DNA of 64,000 bases from Misgurnus anguillicaudatus (taxonomy: Eukaryota > Chordata > Actinopteri > Cypriniformes > Cobitidae): contig NC_073355.2 of the NCBI RefSeq assembly GCF_027580225.2, positions 18,109,501 through 18,173,500 of the forward strand, in the 5' to 3' direction. The notes beneath the pieces were generated by a model. That model was not told the origin of the DNA, did no database searches, and was given only the letters and a program-made list of their open reading frames with translations. The first letter of the stretch is position 1. Every line of letters starts with the position of its first letter. Below are positions 23,300 through 33,706 of this stretch, piece by piece. A program made the position numbers and the translations under genes.

Positions 23300-26200
23300 T
23301 GCACAAGAGAGGCACCAACGAGCGCTCACAACAATAAATGAAGCCGTTTTAAATGAAATTAGAAATGTAAATATTGCGACCATTGTTGATTTTGTGGCGC
23401 ACACAAACAAATAAATGTATGGATAACACTGCCAGGAGCAGAAGCCGCCATTACGCGAGATTAATGTAAACAGCGTGACGCGTCACATAGTCGACGTAAT
23501 CGATGACGTTGACGCGTCGTTGCAGCACTATTGAGCACGAAGGGGAGAGGTGGGAGACGACTGATCACCGTGAGTGAAACCCAAGCGCTAGCGCACAGAT
23601 GAGAGGGGCGCGGTTGACATTCATTTTCGGTTTACATTTTCGGCTGGATTTTTTATTTCGGCCCGAAACCGATAATGCCATTTTCGGCCGAAATTTTCAG
23701 CGACTGAAATTTCGGTGCATCCCTACTTTTTACCACAGTAAAAGTATTTTCTTGTCAGCTAAAATGCTGTCTAATTTCCTAAGTCTGATAACTGTGAGGC
23801 AATTGTATAATTGTATTACAGGCAAAAAAAAAAAAAAAACGTGACAACACGCATATCAACAACAATTTGGTAGGTCTAGAATTAATACTTAAAAGAGGCT
23901 AACATTCTTAAGCCGCCTTTCCACTGCACACGACATACGGAAACGACAGTTGGAGTTCTCCCCCTAGTGGCAGTCGTAGTGAAGTTTCAGTTTAATCGTG
24001 TAAGGGAGAGAAGCTCATTCCAGCGTAAGAGGCATCATACTAATATGTTTACCAAGGTGGAATAAATATGCAAATGAATGAACAATAAACAGCTATTTAT
24101 ATATGACAAAGACTTCCGGTCGGCATCTTGCATGCGGTTTAGTCGCACAAGTTAAAAATTTTTAACGGATCCCACCGTCAAAACGGATCCGATATTTACG
24201 CATCCGCAGATGGTCGGCACATCACGCATCCGCTTTGCGATTTCCGGCTAATCGGCCGTCGCTTGACGTGTGCAGTGGAAAGGCAGCTTTAGTGATGATT
24301 ATCAATCTCTCGTCGGCGTGTTGGTCCTTCAGTGCTTTGCTAGCGGCGTTAGCACGCGGCTCTGTAGCAACGTATATTTGGCTTACTTCACTTGTGTCCT
24401 TCGGGTTCGCATGCTTATTTGACTCGCATCCGAAAAAAAACTTCACACAGCACTACTGCTTGGCGAACGAGACGAGGAGAGGAGGCGGAGCACTGCATTC
24501 ATGGGCACTGTGTGTGCACACCGTTTAGAAGAAAAAAGAGAGAGAGAGCGAGAACGCGCATCTGGTATTTACAGAGTTACATAAAAAACAATGTGCAGCT
24601 CGTCTCGGAGTATCGATTCAGCGGGACACGAGTATTGGAATCGTTTTAAATTTTCAGTGTCGATATGTATCAAAATATCGATACTTTTTACAACACTACT
24701 ACAAATACATATGCAGTAAGGTCAGCCTAAAAAATAACTATGTTCAAGCCCTTTCAGTTCTACAGTACTTTTTCACTGCACATCCCGACTGTAGCTTTTA
24801 ACGGCAAAGGTTGGTTCTTTTTTATGAAATTATATGTTCTACATCTATACACATCTTTGATATTGCTGACAATTCTTGCAAAAATGACAATAATAATGAT
24901 GATAATAATAGGGACACTTTTTAAAAATTGTGATGGCTGACCAAAAGTGTCCCAATCAACCTGAACTCATCATATTTTTGACAATTGCAAACATGCTGGT
25001 AATTAAGCAAAAGGTTTGTGCATTGAATGGGGAAATTTTGACACATTATATCTGGCTACATTTCACTTTAGTACAAGTAGTCAAATCAAAGATTTTTTTC
25101 ATTTTTTATGTTACCAATCATGTAGACTTACCAATCAGTGGCATTTGACTGGCAGTAGATGGCAGTTTGTCATTAAGAATCAGCAGTAACACAGATATGG
25201 ACAGCAGTAAAGTCACTTTAAGGCCAAGCTTCTCGGTTTCATGTGCATTTATAAAGAAGGAGGCAACATCCAGCACAAGAAAAATAAATACTGGAAAAAT
25301 TAAGTTGATAATATACAGCATAGGTCTCCTCTTAAAGGTGATCTGCAATATAAGAATACAGTATGAACAATAACGCAAAACCTTATAATTTATGATTGTA
25401 CAGTCTGCACATCTGTCTCTCTATTGTGCAATTCTACAGCTCTAAAACTGCCCAACTGGTGGTCATCATGCAAGTAAAAAGTGAATATTTAACCTAACAT
25501 TTATCCTATCTAATGACTTTTCTCCCATTATATACTGTATTTGTGATTTGTGAAAATACCAGCTTGTAGTAGCCTATACTGTACCATACTGTACTGTACT
25601 TAACTTTTCATTAGATGCACACATGTTGTTGTGGTTACATGCCTGGCCCGAAGTTAACTTCCGGTCTCTGTTTGTTTAATGGTTTGAGTAGCAACTAATG
25701 TGACCTCTGGAACAAATACCTTGTCAAAAATAAAAATGTTCCTGAAGACAAGGGGAGACGACAAGCATGGACCAGTGATGTGCAAATAGAGGTTTGGCAG
25801 CCGTAGCTAACATTGTATACAGTATACTAATTTTACACAGTAAAATTAGCTCAATGTAGGAGTTCATACGCTTTAGCTATGATTTAAACTAAGGTACTGC
25901 ACTATACTATACTACTGTATACTATACTATATGCCAAGGCTATTCAATTAGTTTGTCGTGGGGGCCAGTTCATGAAAAGCATCTCAAATGAGGGGCCGGA
26001 GATATAACAGTGATGATTATGACCACATTTTCCTACATTTAAACATACTAATGTTATATTTTGAAACTGCATAAAAACAGAATCAGTGCATTGTACAATA
26101 GGTTTTTTCTACAAACATGTATTTTGAAAATGCATTTAACAACATTAGTGCATTGTTAGATGTCTAAGTATGCTTTTTCTACATCCAAACATGTTCATAT

Positions 26201-28171
26201 GTTGTATTTTAAAATTGCATAACAACATAAGTGCATTGTAAGATGCCCAAGTAAGCTTTATTCTACATTTAAAAGGGGTAAATAAGATCCATATAACATC
26301 AATCGATTGGGCAGGTAGTACTGTATAAGGACATCAGTGTTGCCCTTTCTCAAACAATACACCCATTTGATCTGTACCTGATATATTAAGCTATGTTGTG
26401 AGAACAATGTGGGATCAGTTGTAGACACATTTATATGGAGAAGTTCCCACTCTCCCTGGGTCTGAAAGTTATGCTGAGATTCAGAGGTAAGAGACGGTTG
26501 ATTACTGACATCAGCAAATATTAGCTCCTGAACTGTGCGAAAATATAAACAAATAATGTAACATATAGAATTTGATTCATTTAAAGTTAAAAAAATTGAT
26601 GTGTTTGTTTTTACCTGGATACCCTGAAGATACTAGTGTTAGATTGCAGGTTTGTGTGTCAAATGGAAACCTGTACAAGTCCATCTTACAGACTGTGGTC
26701 ACAAAAAAAATGTCCTCTGAAACCACCTTGCCATAATAAGATATTTTCACATATGGAGACTCCTTTGATCCAAACTCTGTCTTGATGCTAAATGAACAAA
26801 ACAAAATAAAAATACTAATGACTGGAGACAACAAATATTTAAGAGAAACTATTGAAAATAAATGAATGTTTTTTTTCTGAAGTTAAATTTAAAGCTTAAT
26901 TCATCATAAGAGCATTTAGTTTGCAACACTTCGAGCTTTCACAACACGCTGTCCAAAGATTAACTTTATACATTAAAAAAAGATAGGTATGTATTATTTC
27001 ATCTAAGTTGAAGAACGGTGAAAAACTGGTGTTTTCCTTTAATGTAAGTAAATATAAATGTTTATAATTAAATATTAATATCATTATGTTTGTTTTAATC
27101 AACATTAAACTTGTAGATACGTTTTATAATGCCAGAAAAAGTTAAAAATAGTCAATTTGTTATTGCTTAAGTGTTTTGTCATTCATAGTTTGTGTCCTAA
27201 TATTGCTAACTTTACTGTGCTTTGCTTTGTACATTTCAAAGTGTACCTCTAGACCACTGTAACTATCACTATTATAAAGGGGGAAAAGGTCAAAAATTAC
27301 ATTCTAAAAAAATCTCACCTTTCTCTGATGATAATGTCTGGAGTCCAAAACATATCTCTTCGAATTGTAAAAGTTCTAATATAACAATAACCTTGAAGTG
27401 GCCAATTTATCTGTGTCATCCATGTCTGCAAAAGTGTTTGAACTTTGAGATGATTGAAATTAAATAAAAAATGTATATAAATTATGATAGAATTTAAATG
27501 TAAAAATGTAACCAAAGATTTTTAGAACACTTACAGTTCTCATTTTAAATTTTGTTGAGATGGTCTGAGCTTTTTCATTCTGTGGATAAAAGCAAATGTT
27601 AGTGATGAACCACAACTGCTTGACATCTCAGATTCATACTGTAATGATATATAGAGAATAAATCATGCTGGACTCATACCACATCTATGATCGAGGTCAC
27701 AAACAAAATCACAGAAACCACGGTGGCTTGATTTCCAGTTAAGGGGCGCATTTTTAATATATTGCTATACTCGGACGAGCTGAACACATCAAAAAGTTCA
27801 CCATAAGCTGAGGAATAATCTTCATAATTGCATATTTCTCCATCAGCAGACATCCAACCTGCAAACATGACACTTAATATAACACAGCTCAAATTTATTC
27901 ACCAAGCAAACAGGAAACAAAGAATGTTTCTGTTAAAATTTTGGTCTGCCACACAGACGCAACACAGACAAGAACCAAACCAAGTATGCACCTTGCTACA
28001 CGTTTTAACAGTAAACACATTTACAGTGTGTCTTTAAATTGTTGCTTTCAACTGAATGTGTTTTATTTGAGAAAACTATTATAAAAACATAATGGCAAAC
28101 ACAAATGATAACTATTTTAAAAGATACTTACAGACTAATGCAAGAGAAAAGATTACCCAGTGAAGGTACAT
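13828..28171 (-). CDS. 5-HT3-like Cys-loop ligand-gated ion channel, 9 exons
   Basis: Exons (minus strand order): 28171-28132, 27858-27680, 27579-27535, 27425-27319, 26787-26615, 26532-26378, 25342-25132, 16395-16255, 14078-13828. All introns are GT-AG and phases agree; total 1302 nt, 433 residues. Residues 1-~20 form a signal peptide. The extracellular domain holds loop A WTPDIIIRE (115-123), the Cys-loop C157-C171 (13 residues between) and GEWELL. Then come KRRP (237-240) and M1 ~241-263, M2 ~274-293, M3 ~305-329, a ~75-residue loop, and M4 ~405-427. It would form a pentameric cation channel in the plasma membrane. The exon pattern and M2 fit the 5-HT3 group. The Trp expected in loops B and D is Ser178 and Lys85 by my alignment, so serotonin may not be the ligand. 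The stop codon comes from a MITE. Confidence 0.88.
14733..14921. mobile_element. MITE with GGGCCCGTACCATGAA ends, TSD CAG
   Basis: Termini GGGCCCGTACCATGAA and its near complement at 14906-14921. Three-base duplication CAG at 14730-14732 and 14922-14924. The related element at 62409 lacks it, giving an empty-site comparison. A 3-bp TSD fits PIF/Harbinger-like elements. Confidence 0.78.
15084..15533. mobile_element. MITE family M1, full copy
   Basis: Ends TTAAGGGGACATATTATGA and CATAATATGTCCCCTTTAA. Inside are ATTGTGATCAG-like and pyrimidine-rich segments shared with the copies at 16674-17214 and 37991-38436. It is nested in the foldback element. Confidence 0.85.
15806..16254. other. Intron 8, nothing assigned
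   Basis: AT-rich intron sequence between the foldback element and exon 8. No ORF or repeat recognised. Confidence 0.4.
16255..16395 (-). CDS. Receptor exon 8, M3
   Basis: GIYCIGVFSLIGISILETIF encodes M3, followed by AKGKETKSV at the start of the cytoplasmic loop. Acceptor TTTTCACAG, donor GTAAGAG. It is separated from exon 7 by ~8.7 kb of intron packed with transposons. Confidence 0.88.
16638..18594. mobile_element. TIR element, GGGCCTCAT family, TSD CTG (intron 7)
   Basis: Termini GGGCCTCATGTATAAA and TTTATACATCAGGCCC, with CTG at 16635-16637 and 18595-18597. Subterminal GTGCGTACGCAC repeats are present at both ends. No transposase seen. The M1 MITE at 16674-17214 is nested inside. Members of the same family are at 20345-20800 and 54792-54899. 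Confidence 0.82.
16674..17214. mobile_element. MITE family M1, nested copy
   Basis: TTAAAGGGGTCAT and ATGACCCCTTTAA ends; the interior matches 15084-15533 and 37991-38436. Slightly diverged from the GGGGAC consensus. Confidence 0.82.
18595..19059. other. Intron 7, nothing assigned
   Basis: No convincing gene or bounded repeat; short stretches resemble the sequence near 60760-60860. Confidence 0.35.
19795..20032. mobile_element. MITE with GTTTCCCAGACAGGGATT ends
   Basis: Left end GTTTCCCAGACAGGGATT and right end AATCCCTGTCCGGGAAAC are inverted, with TAG on both sides. A second copy is at about 22576-22818, at the equivalent place in a related host element, so the insertion predates their split. 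Confidence 0.75.
20345..20800. mobile_element. TIR element, GGGCCTCAT family, TSD CTG
   Basis: GGGCCTCATTTATAAA and TTTATAAATAAGGCCC ends; CTG at 20342-20344 and 20801-20803. No coding capacity. Confidence 0.85.
22576..22818. mobile_element. MITE copy matching 19795-20032
   Basis: GTTTTCCCAGACAGGGATTAG at the left and a diverged AATCTCTGTCCAGGAAAC at the right. It is nested in the hAT element. Confidence 0.7.
23226..23297 (+). repeat. (GA)n microsatellite
   Basis: About 36 uninterrupted GA units, from AAAGAGAG to GAGAGCGTG. The related element at 20990-21030 has only a short AGAGAGG run here, so this is a local expansion. Confidence 0.98.
24707..25131. other. Intron 7, unique sequence
   Basis: AT-rich, no repeat or gene recognised. 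Confidence 0.4.
25132..25342 (-). CDS. Receptor exon 7, M1 and M2
   Basis: Starts ITFKRRPML after TATTGCAG. M1 is MLYIINLIFPVFIFLVL; M2 is GLKVTLLLSISVLLLILND. Donor GTAAGT after CCACTGATTG. Confidence 0.92.
25343..26377. other. Intron 6
   Basis: No gene. A GGGGCCAGTTCATGAAAAG stretch near 25961 and ACATTTAAACAT-rich direct repeats suggest an old insertion with no clear ends. Confidence 0.4.
26378..26532 (-). CDS. Receptor exon 6, loop C region
   Basis: The acceptor is set at CACAG before TTCAGGAG because only that choice keeps the frame (155 nt). Encodes GEWELLHINVSTT up to SLIYQ. Loop C is short and lacks the paired aromatics seen in 5-HT3A. Donor GTACAG. Confidence 0.8.
26615..26787 (-). 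CDS. Receptor exon 5, Cys-loop
   Basis: Carries CKMDLYRFPFDTQTC, the 15-residue Cys-loop with the FPF motif. Acceptor CATTTAG, donor GTAAAA. After the second Cys the sequence reads NLTLVSSGYP, with no Trp at the loop B position. Confidence 0.92.
27319..27425 (-). CDS. Receptor exon 4, loop A
   Basis: Starts at TWMTQINW after TTTTGCAG and ends at RE(S) before GTGAGA. Contains WTPDIIIRE, equivalent to loop A. Confidence 0.85.
27535..27579 (-). CDS. Receptor exon 3 (45 bp), loop D
   Basis: Fifteen codons, NEKAQTISTKFKMRT, flanked by CCACAG and GTAAGT. The 45-bp size is a hallmark of 5-HT3-type and nicotinic-type genes. The loop D Trp position appears to be Lys85; Arg87 is retained. Confidence 0.87.
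27680..27858 (-). CDS. Receptor exon 2: N-terminal ligand-binding domain
   Basis: Acceptor TTTGCAG, donor GTATGA. Encodes the first beta strands, ending ILFVTSIIDV, which corresponds to the strand before the NEK segment of 5-HT3 subunits. Confidence 0.85.
28132..28171 (-). CDS. Receptor exon 1: start and signal peptide
   Basis: ATG at 28171-28169, hydrophobic MYLHWVIFSLALV, donor GTAAGT at 28131. Ends in phase 1 and completes a Cys with exon 2. Upstream, the homologous sequence is interrupted at 28374 by an 8.2-kb insertion. Confidence 0.8.
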
Positions 28172-28674
28172 GACCAGAAGTTTAAATAAAAACCTGTCAG
28201 AGATAGTTTTGTTTGAGGGTGAAGATTCACTTTGGTACACATTATTGTCATTTGCTCGTATATATACACTGTGAGTGACAAACACGCTCCACCTGCTGCT
28301 TGCTGTCTTCTTACTGTTACTAGAAAGTTTTTTTTTTTTTAAATAATTGTACATTTGGCGCAATGCGTGCCCACCCCCTAGAAATTTTACATTCCCATAA
28401 CGTTCTCAGAGTGACCCCGCTGGTGTTAAAGGGTTGGAGGATGTTATTTGGCAGACCTCCACAGAACATTCAGGACGCCCCGGGAATGTTAAGAGAACCA
28501 TATTTTGGGTAGAAATTTTACGTTCCCATAATGTTCTCAGAATGACCCTGCTGGTGTTAAGGACGTTTCCCAGTAAAGTTCCCAGAACGTTATGAGACGG
28601 ACGTGTTGTGGAGTTCTTTAAAGGGTTGGAGGACATTATTTGGCAGACCTTTAACCTTTAACAGACCTTTTATT

Positions 28675-29239
28675 TAACATAACGAACAAAATCCCACATT
28701 AATTAAATTGTTTTAAACAATAAAGATGCAATTAAAACAAAAGATTTACTGTTGAAGTGCATAAAATGTAATAACAGAAACCAATATACAACAACTGGTT
28801 AAATAAAATAAAAATTTAACCCACGAAATATAAAATTTATGTTTACAGAAGTGCAAATGTGTATTAGATAAATAAATGTAAAAATAACACCTTGCAATAA
28901 GGTCACAATCTTGATAAACATTAACCTTTAGTACCTTCAGGTCTGGAGCCTGCAGAATAAGAGCATGCAAATACAAATCCAGTTAAAAAATACATTTACA
29001 TAAAATGCATAAGTAAGGGCAAAAACACATAGTACAGATTTTTAACATTCAAATCGAGATGTGAAAAAATATGTTGGAAAATTTCAGACTTCCAGAAAGA
29101 TTTACAAATTACCAACTTAAAGAAAAAGCCATTACAAATGACAAATAATGTAAGCTCATACATAAATAACGTGCAAAAGGATTTTGAAAAAATACCCTTA
29201 GAAACCTCTGATTTAAACAGATGTGCAAATGAGCGTTCA
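28675..29239. other. Unassigned stretch in the composite insertion
   Basis: AT-rich, no gene or repeat end seen. Confidence 0.35.
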
Positions 29240-29299
29240 GGTACGCTAAAAGCACGGCTTCTTTGTGGGCTGAGGATCGAACATCTTATAGATTTCTTT

Positions 29300-31310
29300 A
29301 ACATCATCTTTATGCATATTGTTTTGTCAGACAGACTGGCAGTGGCACTGATGGGGCGGCAAAACTCCTTCCAAAACAGGGAGAAGATCTGCGGCCCCCT
29401 ATCCGACACGACATTCTCAGGAAGACCGTGGATCTTAAGAGTATGATCGACGACAATCTGCGCGGTCTCTCTCGCGAAGGGAAGCCTTGAAAGCAGGATA
29501 AGCCGAGCAGCTTAAGAAAAGCGATCGATAACAGTGAGAATTACCGTACTGCCCCAGGAAGGAGGGAGCCCCCGTAATGAAGTCACGAGCTATCTGTGCC
29601 CCTGGTCATGAGGGACTTGGTAAGGGTCTGAGGAGACCAGCAGGGGGCCGGTTACTAGTCTTAGTCTGAGCACAAACAGAGCAGGAAGCGACGAAGCGAT
29701 TCTTGAGTGGGCCACCAAAATCTCTGAGAGACAGAGGCGATAGTACCTCTGACTCCTGGATGAGCAAACAATTTGGAGGAATGTCCCGACTGGAGAACGG
29801 CGCAGCGAGTGGAACAAAGAGTAAGCCCCTGGGGCAGAGACACGGCGTGATAGAATGAGAGAGAGCGCGCTTAACAAGACATTCAATTCCCCAGAAAGCT
29901 GCACCCACTACCATTTCCTGAGAATCTGGGGGAGCGAACTGGCGAGAGAGAGCATCAAGCTTTACTTTATTGGAGCTGGGGCGATAAGAAATAGTGAAAT
30001 CAAAGCGGGCAAAGAAAAGAGACCAAAAAGCTTGACGAGCATTAAGTCTCTTAGCAGAAGGGATGTACTCGAGATTACGGTGGTCAGTCCAGACAACAAA
30101 TGGTACCGACGACCCCTCAAGCCAGTGTCGCCACTCCCCAAATGCGAGACAAATGGCCTCCCACCTCAGAGGCGTCTATCTCAATGATAAAATCTCTGTA
30201 TAGATGTTGGGGAAGATGAGAATGGGGGCAGAAGAGAAGAGTGATTTAAAGCGGTCAAAAGCCGCCTGGGCGACGTCACTCCAAACAAAACGTGTCTTAG
30301 TGGAAGTGAGCACAGTGAGAGGGGATTCCACCTGACTGAAGTTCTGTTAAAAATTAGCGAACTCTAAGAACCGCTGGAGTGAGACACGAGAGTCAGGTGT
30401 AGGCCAATCAGTGACGGCGCGGACCTTAGGGAGGTCCATACTAATTCACTGAGCAGCAATAACAGAGCCAAGAAAGGTGACAGAACGCGCGTGAAACAAA
30501 TATTTCTCTGCCTTGACGAACAACCTATTGTCAAGGAGACATTGAAGGACCTGGCGAACGTGTTGCACATGCACTTGGAGAAAAAGGGGAAAATTAAAAT
30601 ATTATCAAGATAAACGAAAACAAAAATATTCTACATGTCTCTGAGAATGTCATTGACCAGGGCTTGAAACACAGAGGGGGCGTTGACAAGGCCGAAGGGC
30701 AGGACCCGGTATTCAAAATGGCCTTAATGTGTACTGGGTGATAGGCATTACGGAGGTCCAATTTTGTGAAGAATTGCGGTCCCTGCAGGATCTCAAAGGC
30801 CGATGACATAAGTGGTAACGGATAGTGGTTCTTAACAGTTATGTCATTGAGACCTCTGTAATCAATGCAAGGGCGCAATGAACCATCCTTCTTCTTCACA
30901 AAAAAGAACCCGGCACCAGCAGGGGAGAAAGAAGGGACAATAGTACCGGCATTCAACAACTTGGAGAGATAATTCTCAAGAGCTTTGAGCTTAGGACCAG
31001 AGAGAGAGAGTAAAGTCTTCCCCCGGGGGCCGTGGTACTCGGCAGAAGCTCAATACTACAACCGTAGGGACGGTGCGGAGGAAGAGAAGCAGCCCGGGAA
31101 CAACTGAAGGTGCTCGCAAATTGAAGTATTTCTCAGGAACCTCAGACAAATCACCCGGGTCCTCCTGAAACACAGAAACAGAGGAAACGGGAGAAACAGC
31201 AGACACTAAACACATGACATGACAGACCCCAAGTAGGGATGAAACCCTTAAACCAATTAATCTGAGGGTTATGTTCAACAAGCCAAGGATGGCCCAAACC
31301 AATGGGAGCA
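29300..31310 (-). pseudogene. Pol remnant: RT, RNase H, integrase
   Basis: The RT part is clearest (30959-30594): [18 protein letters not shown], then [13 protein letters not shown] and [10 protein letters not shown]. RNase H (about 30330-29950) includes [10 protein letters not shown] and the segment ending LDALSRQF. The integrase fragment (about 29450-29300) includes VVSDRGPQIFS. Frameshifts and stops break it throughout; it cannot make a working enzyme. Confidence 0.82.
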
Positions 31311-31326
31311 ATAGGGGAGTGAAGAA

Positions 31327-31518
31327 TTAAAAATTAAATAATCTTTCGGTGATTGTCGGAATACGGAAAAGGTAATACTGCTTGGTGAGATCAGTTATCT
31401 GGGCAGCCAGTGAATCGATGGCATGACGGGCAGCAGAAAGTTCCTCATCGTGCCTGCCCAGCATGGCACCCTGGAGCTCCATGGCAGCCTGAAAAGGATT
31501 CTCCTCTGCTGGGTCCAT
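31327..31518 (-). pseudogene. Gag N-terminal remnant
   Basis: MDPAEENPFQAAMELQG with a helical HDEELSAARHAIDSL segment, the usual start of a fish gypsy gag. It runs directly into downstream protease/RT sequence, so the capsid is deleted. Confidence 0.65.
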
Positions 31519-31539
31519 ATGGATGTGGTCGGATTATTC

Positions 31540-32123
31540 TGTCATGGGGCACAAAGAGAGGAAAGAGGACCCAAGGCAAAAATAGCAGGTAAAGTCTATC
31601 TTTAACAAAAACTTATGCAGAGCCGCTCAGGCTGTATAACTTAGGAAAGGTCACAAACTTTAAGACAAAATAAGCAAGACCGCTATGGCCGAACAACAAA
31701 GGGGTATTTCTGGTTAACAAAGACTTGGCCGGGTCTGTGACGATCTTGTGCTGCGGCTGTGAAGGGCTCAATAAAGTGCAGCCTTGAAACCTCCCGCAAC
31801 TCTCCTTGGCAGGTAAACTGGACAGAGAACAGATCAGGTAACAAACAGCAAGCAATAATTTTCACACAGCAGGACAGGACACGACAGGACTAGAGCAAAG
31901 CTCCATAAATAACTGTACATAGAATAGACACAGTGTGACGGTAAAACTAAAATCCAACAGCGGAGGGGGAAAAGAGAGAACTAGATATAGGAAGGCAAAT
32001 CACAGTGGATAGCGAGCAGGTGAGGGAATGAGAGAATGAGGAACAGCTGAAGGCAGCGCTAATGGTTAAACAAGCGAGTAGATGAGATAGGAAAAAAGGA
32101 AGGAAAAATCCATGATCATGACA
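31540..32123 (-). repeat. LTR of the broken gypsy element
   Basis: Inverted ends TGTCAT and ATGACA (minus strand: TGTCATGATCATGG to CCCCATGACA). Gag starts 20-odd bases after it. No second LTR found. Confidence 0.7.
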
Positions 32124-32532
32124 GAAATTTAAAAAGAAAAGTATCTCAACTTACCTGGCAGTATTATAAAAAGACAAAACAAAGATCACGCGTCGTCAAG
32201 TGTAGCAGTTTGAATTTCATGCGACTTCCGGGTCCTCTTGTAAGCTGTGGCATTATGGAAATGGTAGTCCTTTTCATAAAGCGGATTAAACGCCGTTTCA
32301 TATTTTGTCCTCCTAGTGATATCAGGAACATTATTAAACAACCAACAGAGGGCCATGTGGGAACATTCTATTAATGTTCCAAATGTCCTCTTTGTAACGT
32401 TGCCATGTGACCACAGAATAACCAATATGGGATGTCCCCCTAAAGTCATATCAGGAACATTATTATATGACCAACAGAGGACCATGTAGGACGGTTCTGT
32501 AAATGTTCCAAATGTGACCACAGGATAACCAA

Positions 32533-33603
32533 TAGGCCTGGGGCGTTAACCGGATTATCGCCATACCGCGGTCACATGACCCATGCCGCGGCTCTAAGCT
32601 CCTCACCGTCATAACCGCAAAAAAAATCTTGAAACATTGGCCTGCACTTGTGTGTATATGTGGGGATGTTATACACGCAGCTTGTTTACAACCGCAACTT
32701 GTTAACTGAATATTAAAAGGTTATGATTTTAGTATTAAATTGTCATTGAGTAGAAATACAGGTGACGTTGTCTGTCACTCGTTTAAAGTAATATAAACAT
32801 TTTATCTAATTTGAACGTGCAAACAGCCGCAACAGATCAACAACAGAATCAGGTTTCATACATCAAATTTTCACGCAACATAAAGAGCACGCGATCAGTT
32901 CGAGGATTAATATCCAAAGAGATTAGTCTCTTTTTCATCTAGCCTACAACAGTGGCCCTTTCTAAAGCAGGACACATTTCAAAAAGTTTTGCTTTTGCGT
33001 CTTCTTTCTCTGTTTGTGGAAAAAGAAAGATGTTTATGGTAAGGGTCGAAGAAAGAAGTGGTCTGTCCGAGCACGCGAGACAGAGGCGGACTGCCCAGGC
33101 GCGCGCGCGACAGACGCGGACTGCCCGGGTGCGCGCGAGACAGACGGACCGCGTCATCTTGCACACACACACGCGTCTCCATGCAGCTTCCCAGCTATAC
33201 TCAAGCACGGACACATATGCAGTACAAGTGATTTCTCATACGAATGGTTATTTTACCAGACCGTCAGGGCAGCAATAATTTGCGTCATTTACAGGCTATT
33301 CACAAATTAAGGATAGAAAAGTGGCGAAATGTCTGTCGGCACGTGTGGACACGCACAATGCGTTAACATTTTTTAACTGATAATATTAATTGTTCAAGTT
33401 GTTGAATGTTGAAATTAAAGAAATGTGGAAGGAAATAATATTCACTTTACATGTTCCTTAAGAAATTTGCACGTGTTTTGTATTGAAGATAAATAAATCA
33501 TGCATGTTATTTAACTCGTTGTCTTGCCAATAAACCGCAAAACCGCGGGAATTTGTTGATTACCGACCGCGGTTAAAAAAAAACACAAACCGGCCCAGCC
33601 CTA
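32533..33603. mobile_element. hAT-like element, perfect 8-bp TSD
   Basis: Ends TAGGCCTGGGGCG and CGGCCCAGCCCTA; duplication ATAACCAA at 32525-32532 and 33604-33611. Subterminal CCGCGGT repeats are near both ends. Open frames around 32939-33310 are GC/arginine-rich and do not look like transposase. Confidence 0.87.
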
Positions 33604-33706
33604 ATAACCAATAAGGAACGTCCCGCTACAGTCATATCAGGAACGTTATGATATGACCAAAATGTTACCATGTGGGAATGTTCTGTTAATGTCTCAGGTG
33701 TCCTCT

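Larger units (their letters stand above)
22190..23725. mobile_element. hAT-like element, nested, perfect 8-bp TSD
   Basis: Termini TAGTGATGCACCGAAAT and ATTTCGGTGCATCCCTA, flanked by CTTTTTAC at 22182-22189 and 23726-23733. Subterminal CCGAAA repeats at both ends. The interior holds a GA microsatellite and a MITE, with no transposase. Confidence 0.88.
21666..24698. mobile_element. hAT-like element, outer
   Basis: Ends TAGTGTTGTCACGATA and TCGATACTTTTTACAACACTA. Flanking 8-mers CAACAAAT (21658-21665) and CTACAAAT (24699-24706) match at 7 of 8, as expected for a hAT insertion. No transposase frame seen. Another hAT element is nested in it. Confidence 0.75.
29240..32123 (-). mobile_element. Broken Ty3/gypsy element, minus strand
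   Basis: Minus strand order: LTR (32123-31540), gag start (from 31518), protease-like end, RT (30959-30594 open), RNase H and integrase pieces to ~29240. Most of gag, the integrase end and the 3' LTR are absent. Many frameshifts. It belongs to a different gypsy lineage from the two other elements in the window. Confidence 0.85.

Noticed and set aside
23189..23410. Serine/leucine-rich open frame on the minus strand
   Set aside because: It is the translation of the GA microsatellite.
13828..28171. Naming the gene htr3a or htr3b
   Set aside because: The ligand-pocket residues differ and the fish family has many divergent members; orthology needs a tree.
29590..29914. Overlapping open frames on the minus strand
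   Set aside because: They are shadows of the frameshifted integrase region of the gypsy fossil.
32952..33310. Arginine-rich open frames in the hAT element
   Set aside because: Several frames are open on both strands over a GC-rich CGCGCGAGACAG repeat; typical of low-complexity DNA.
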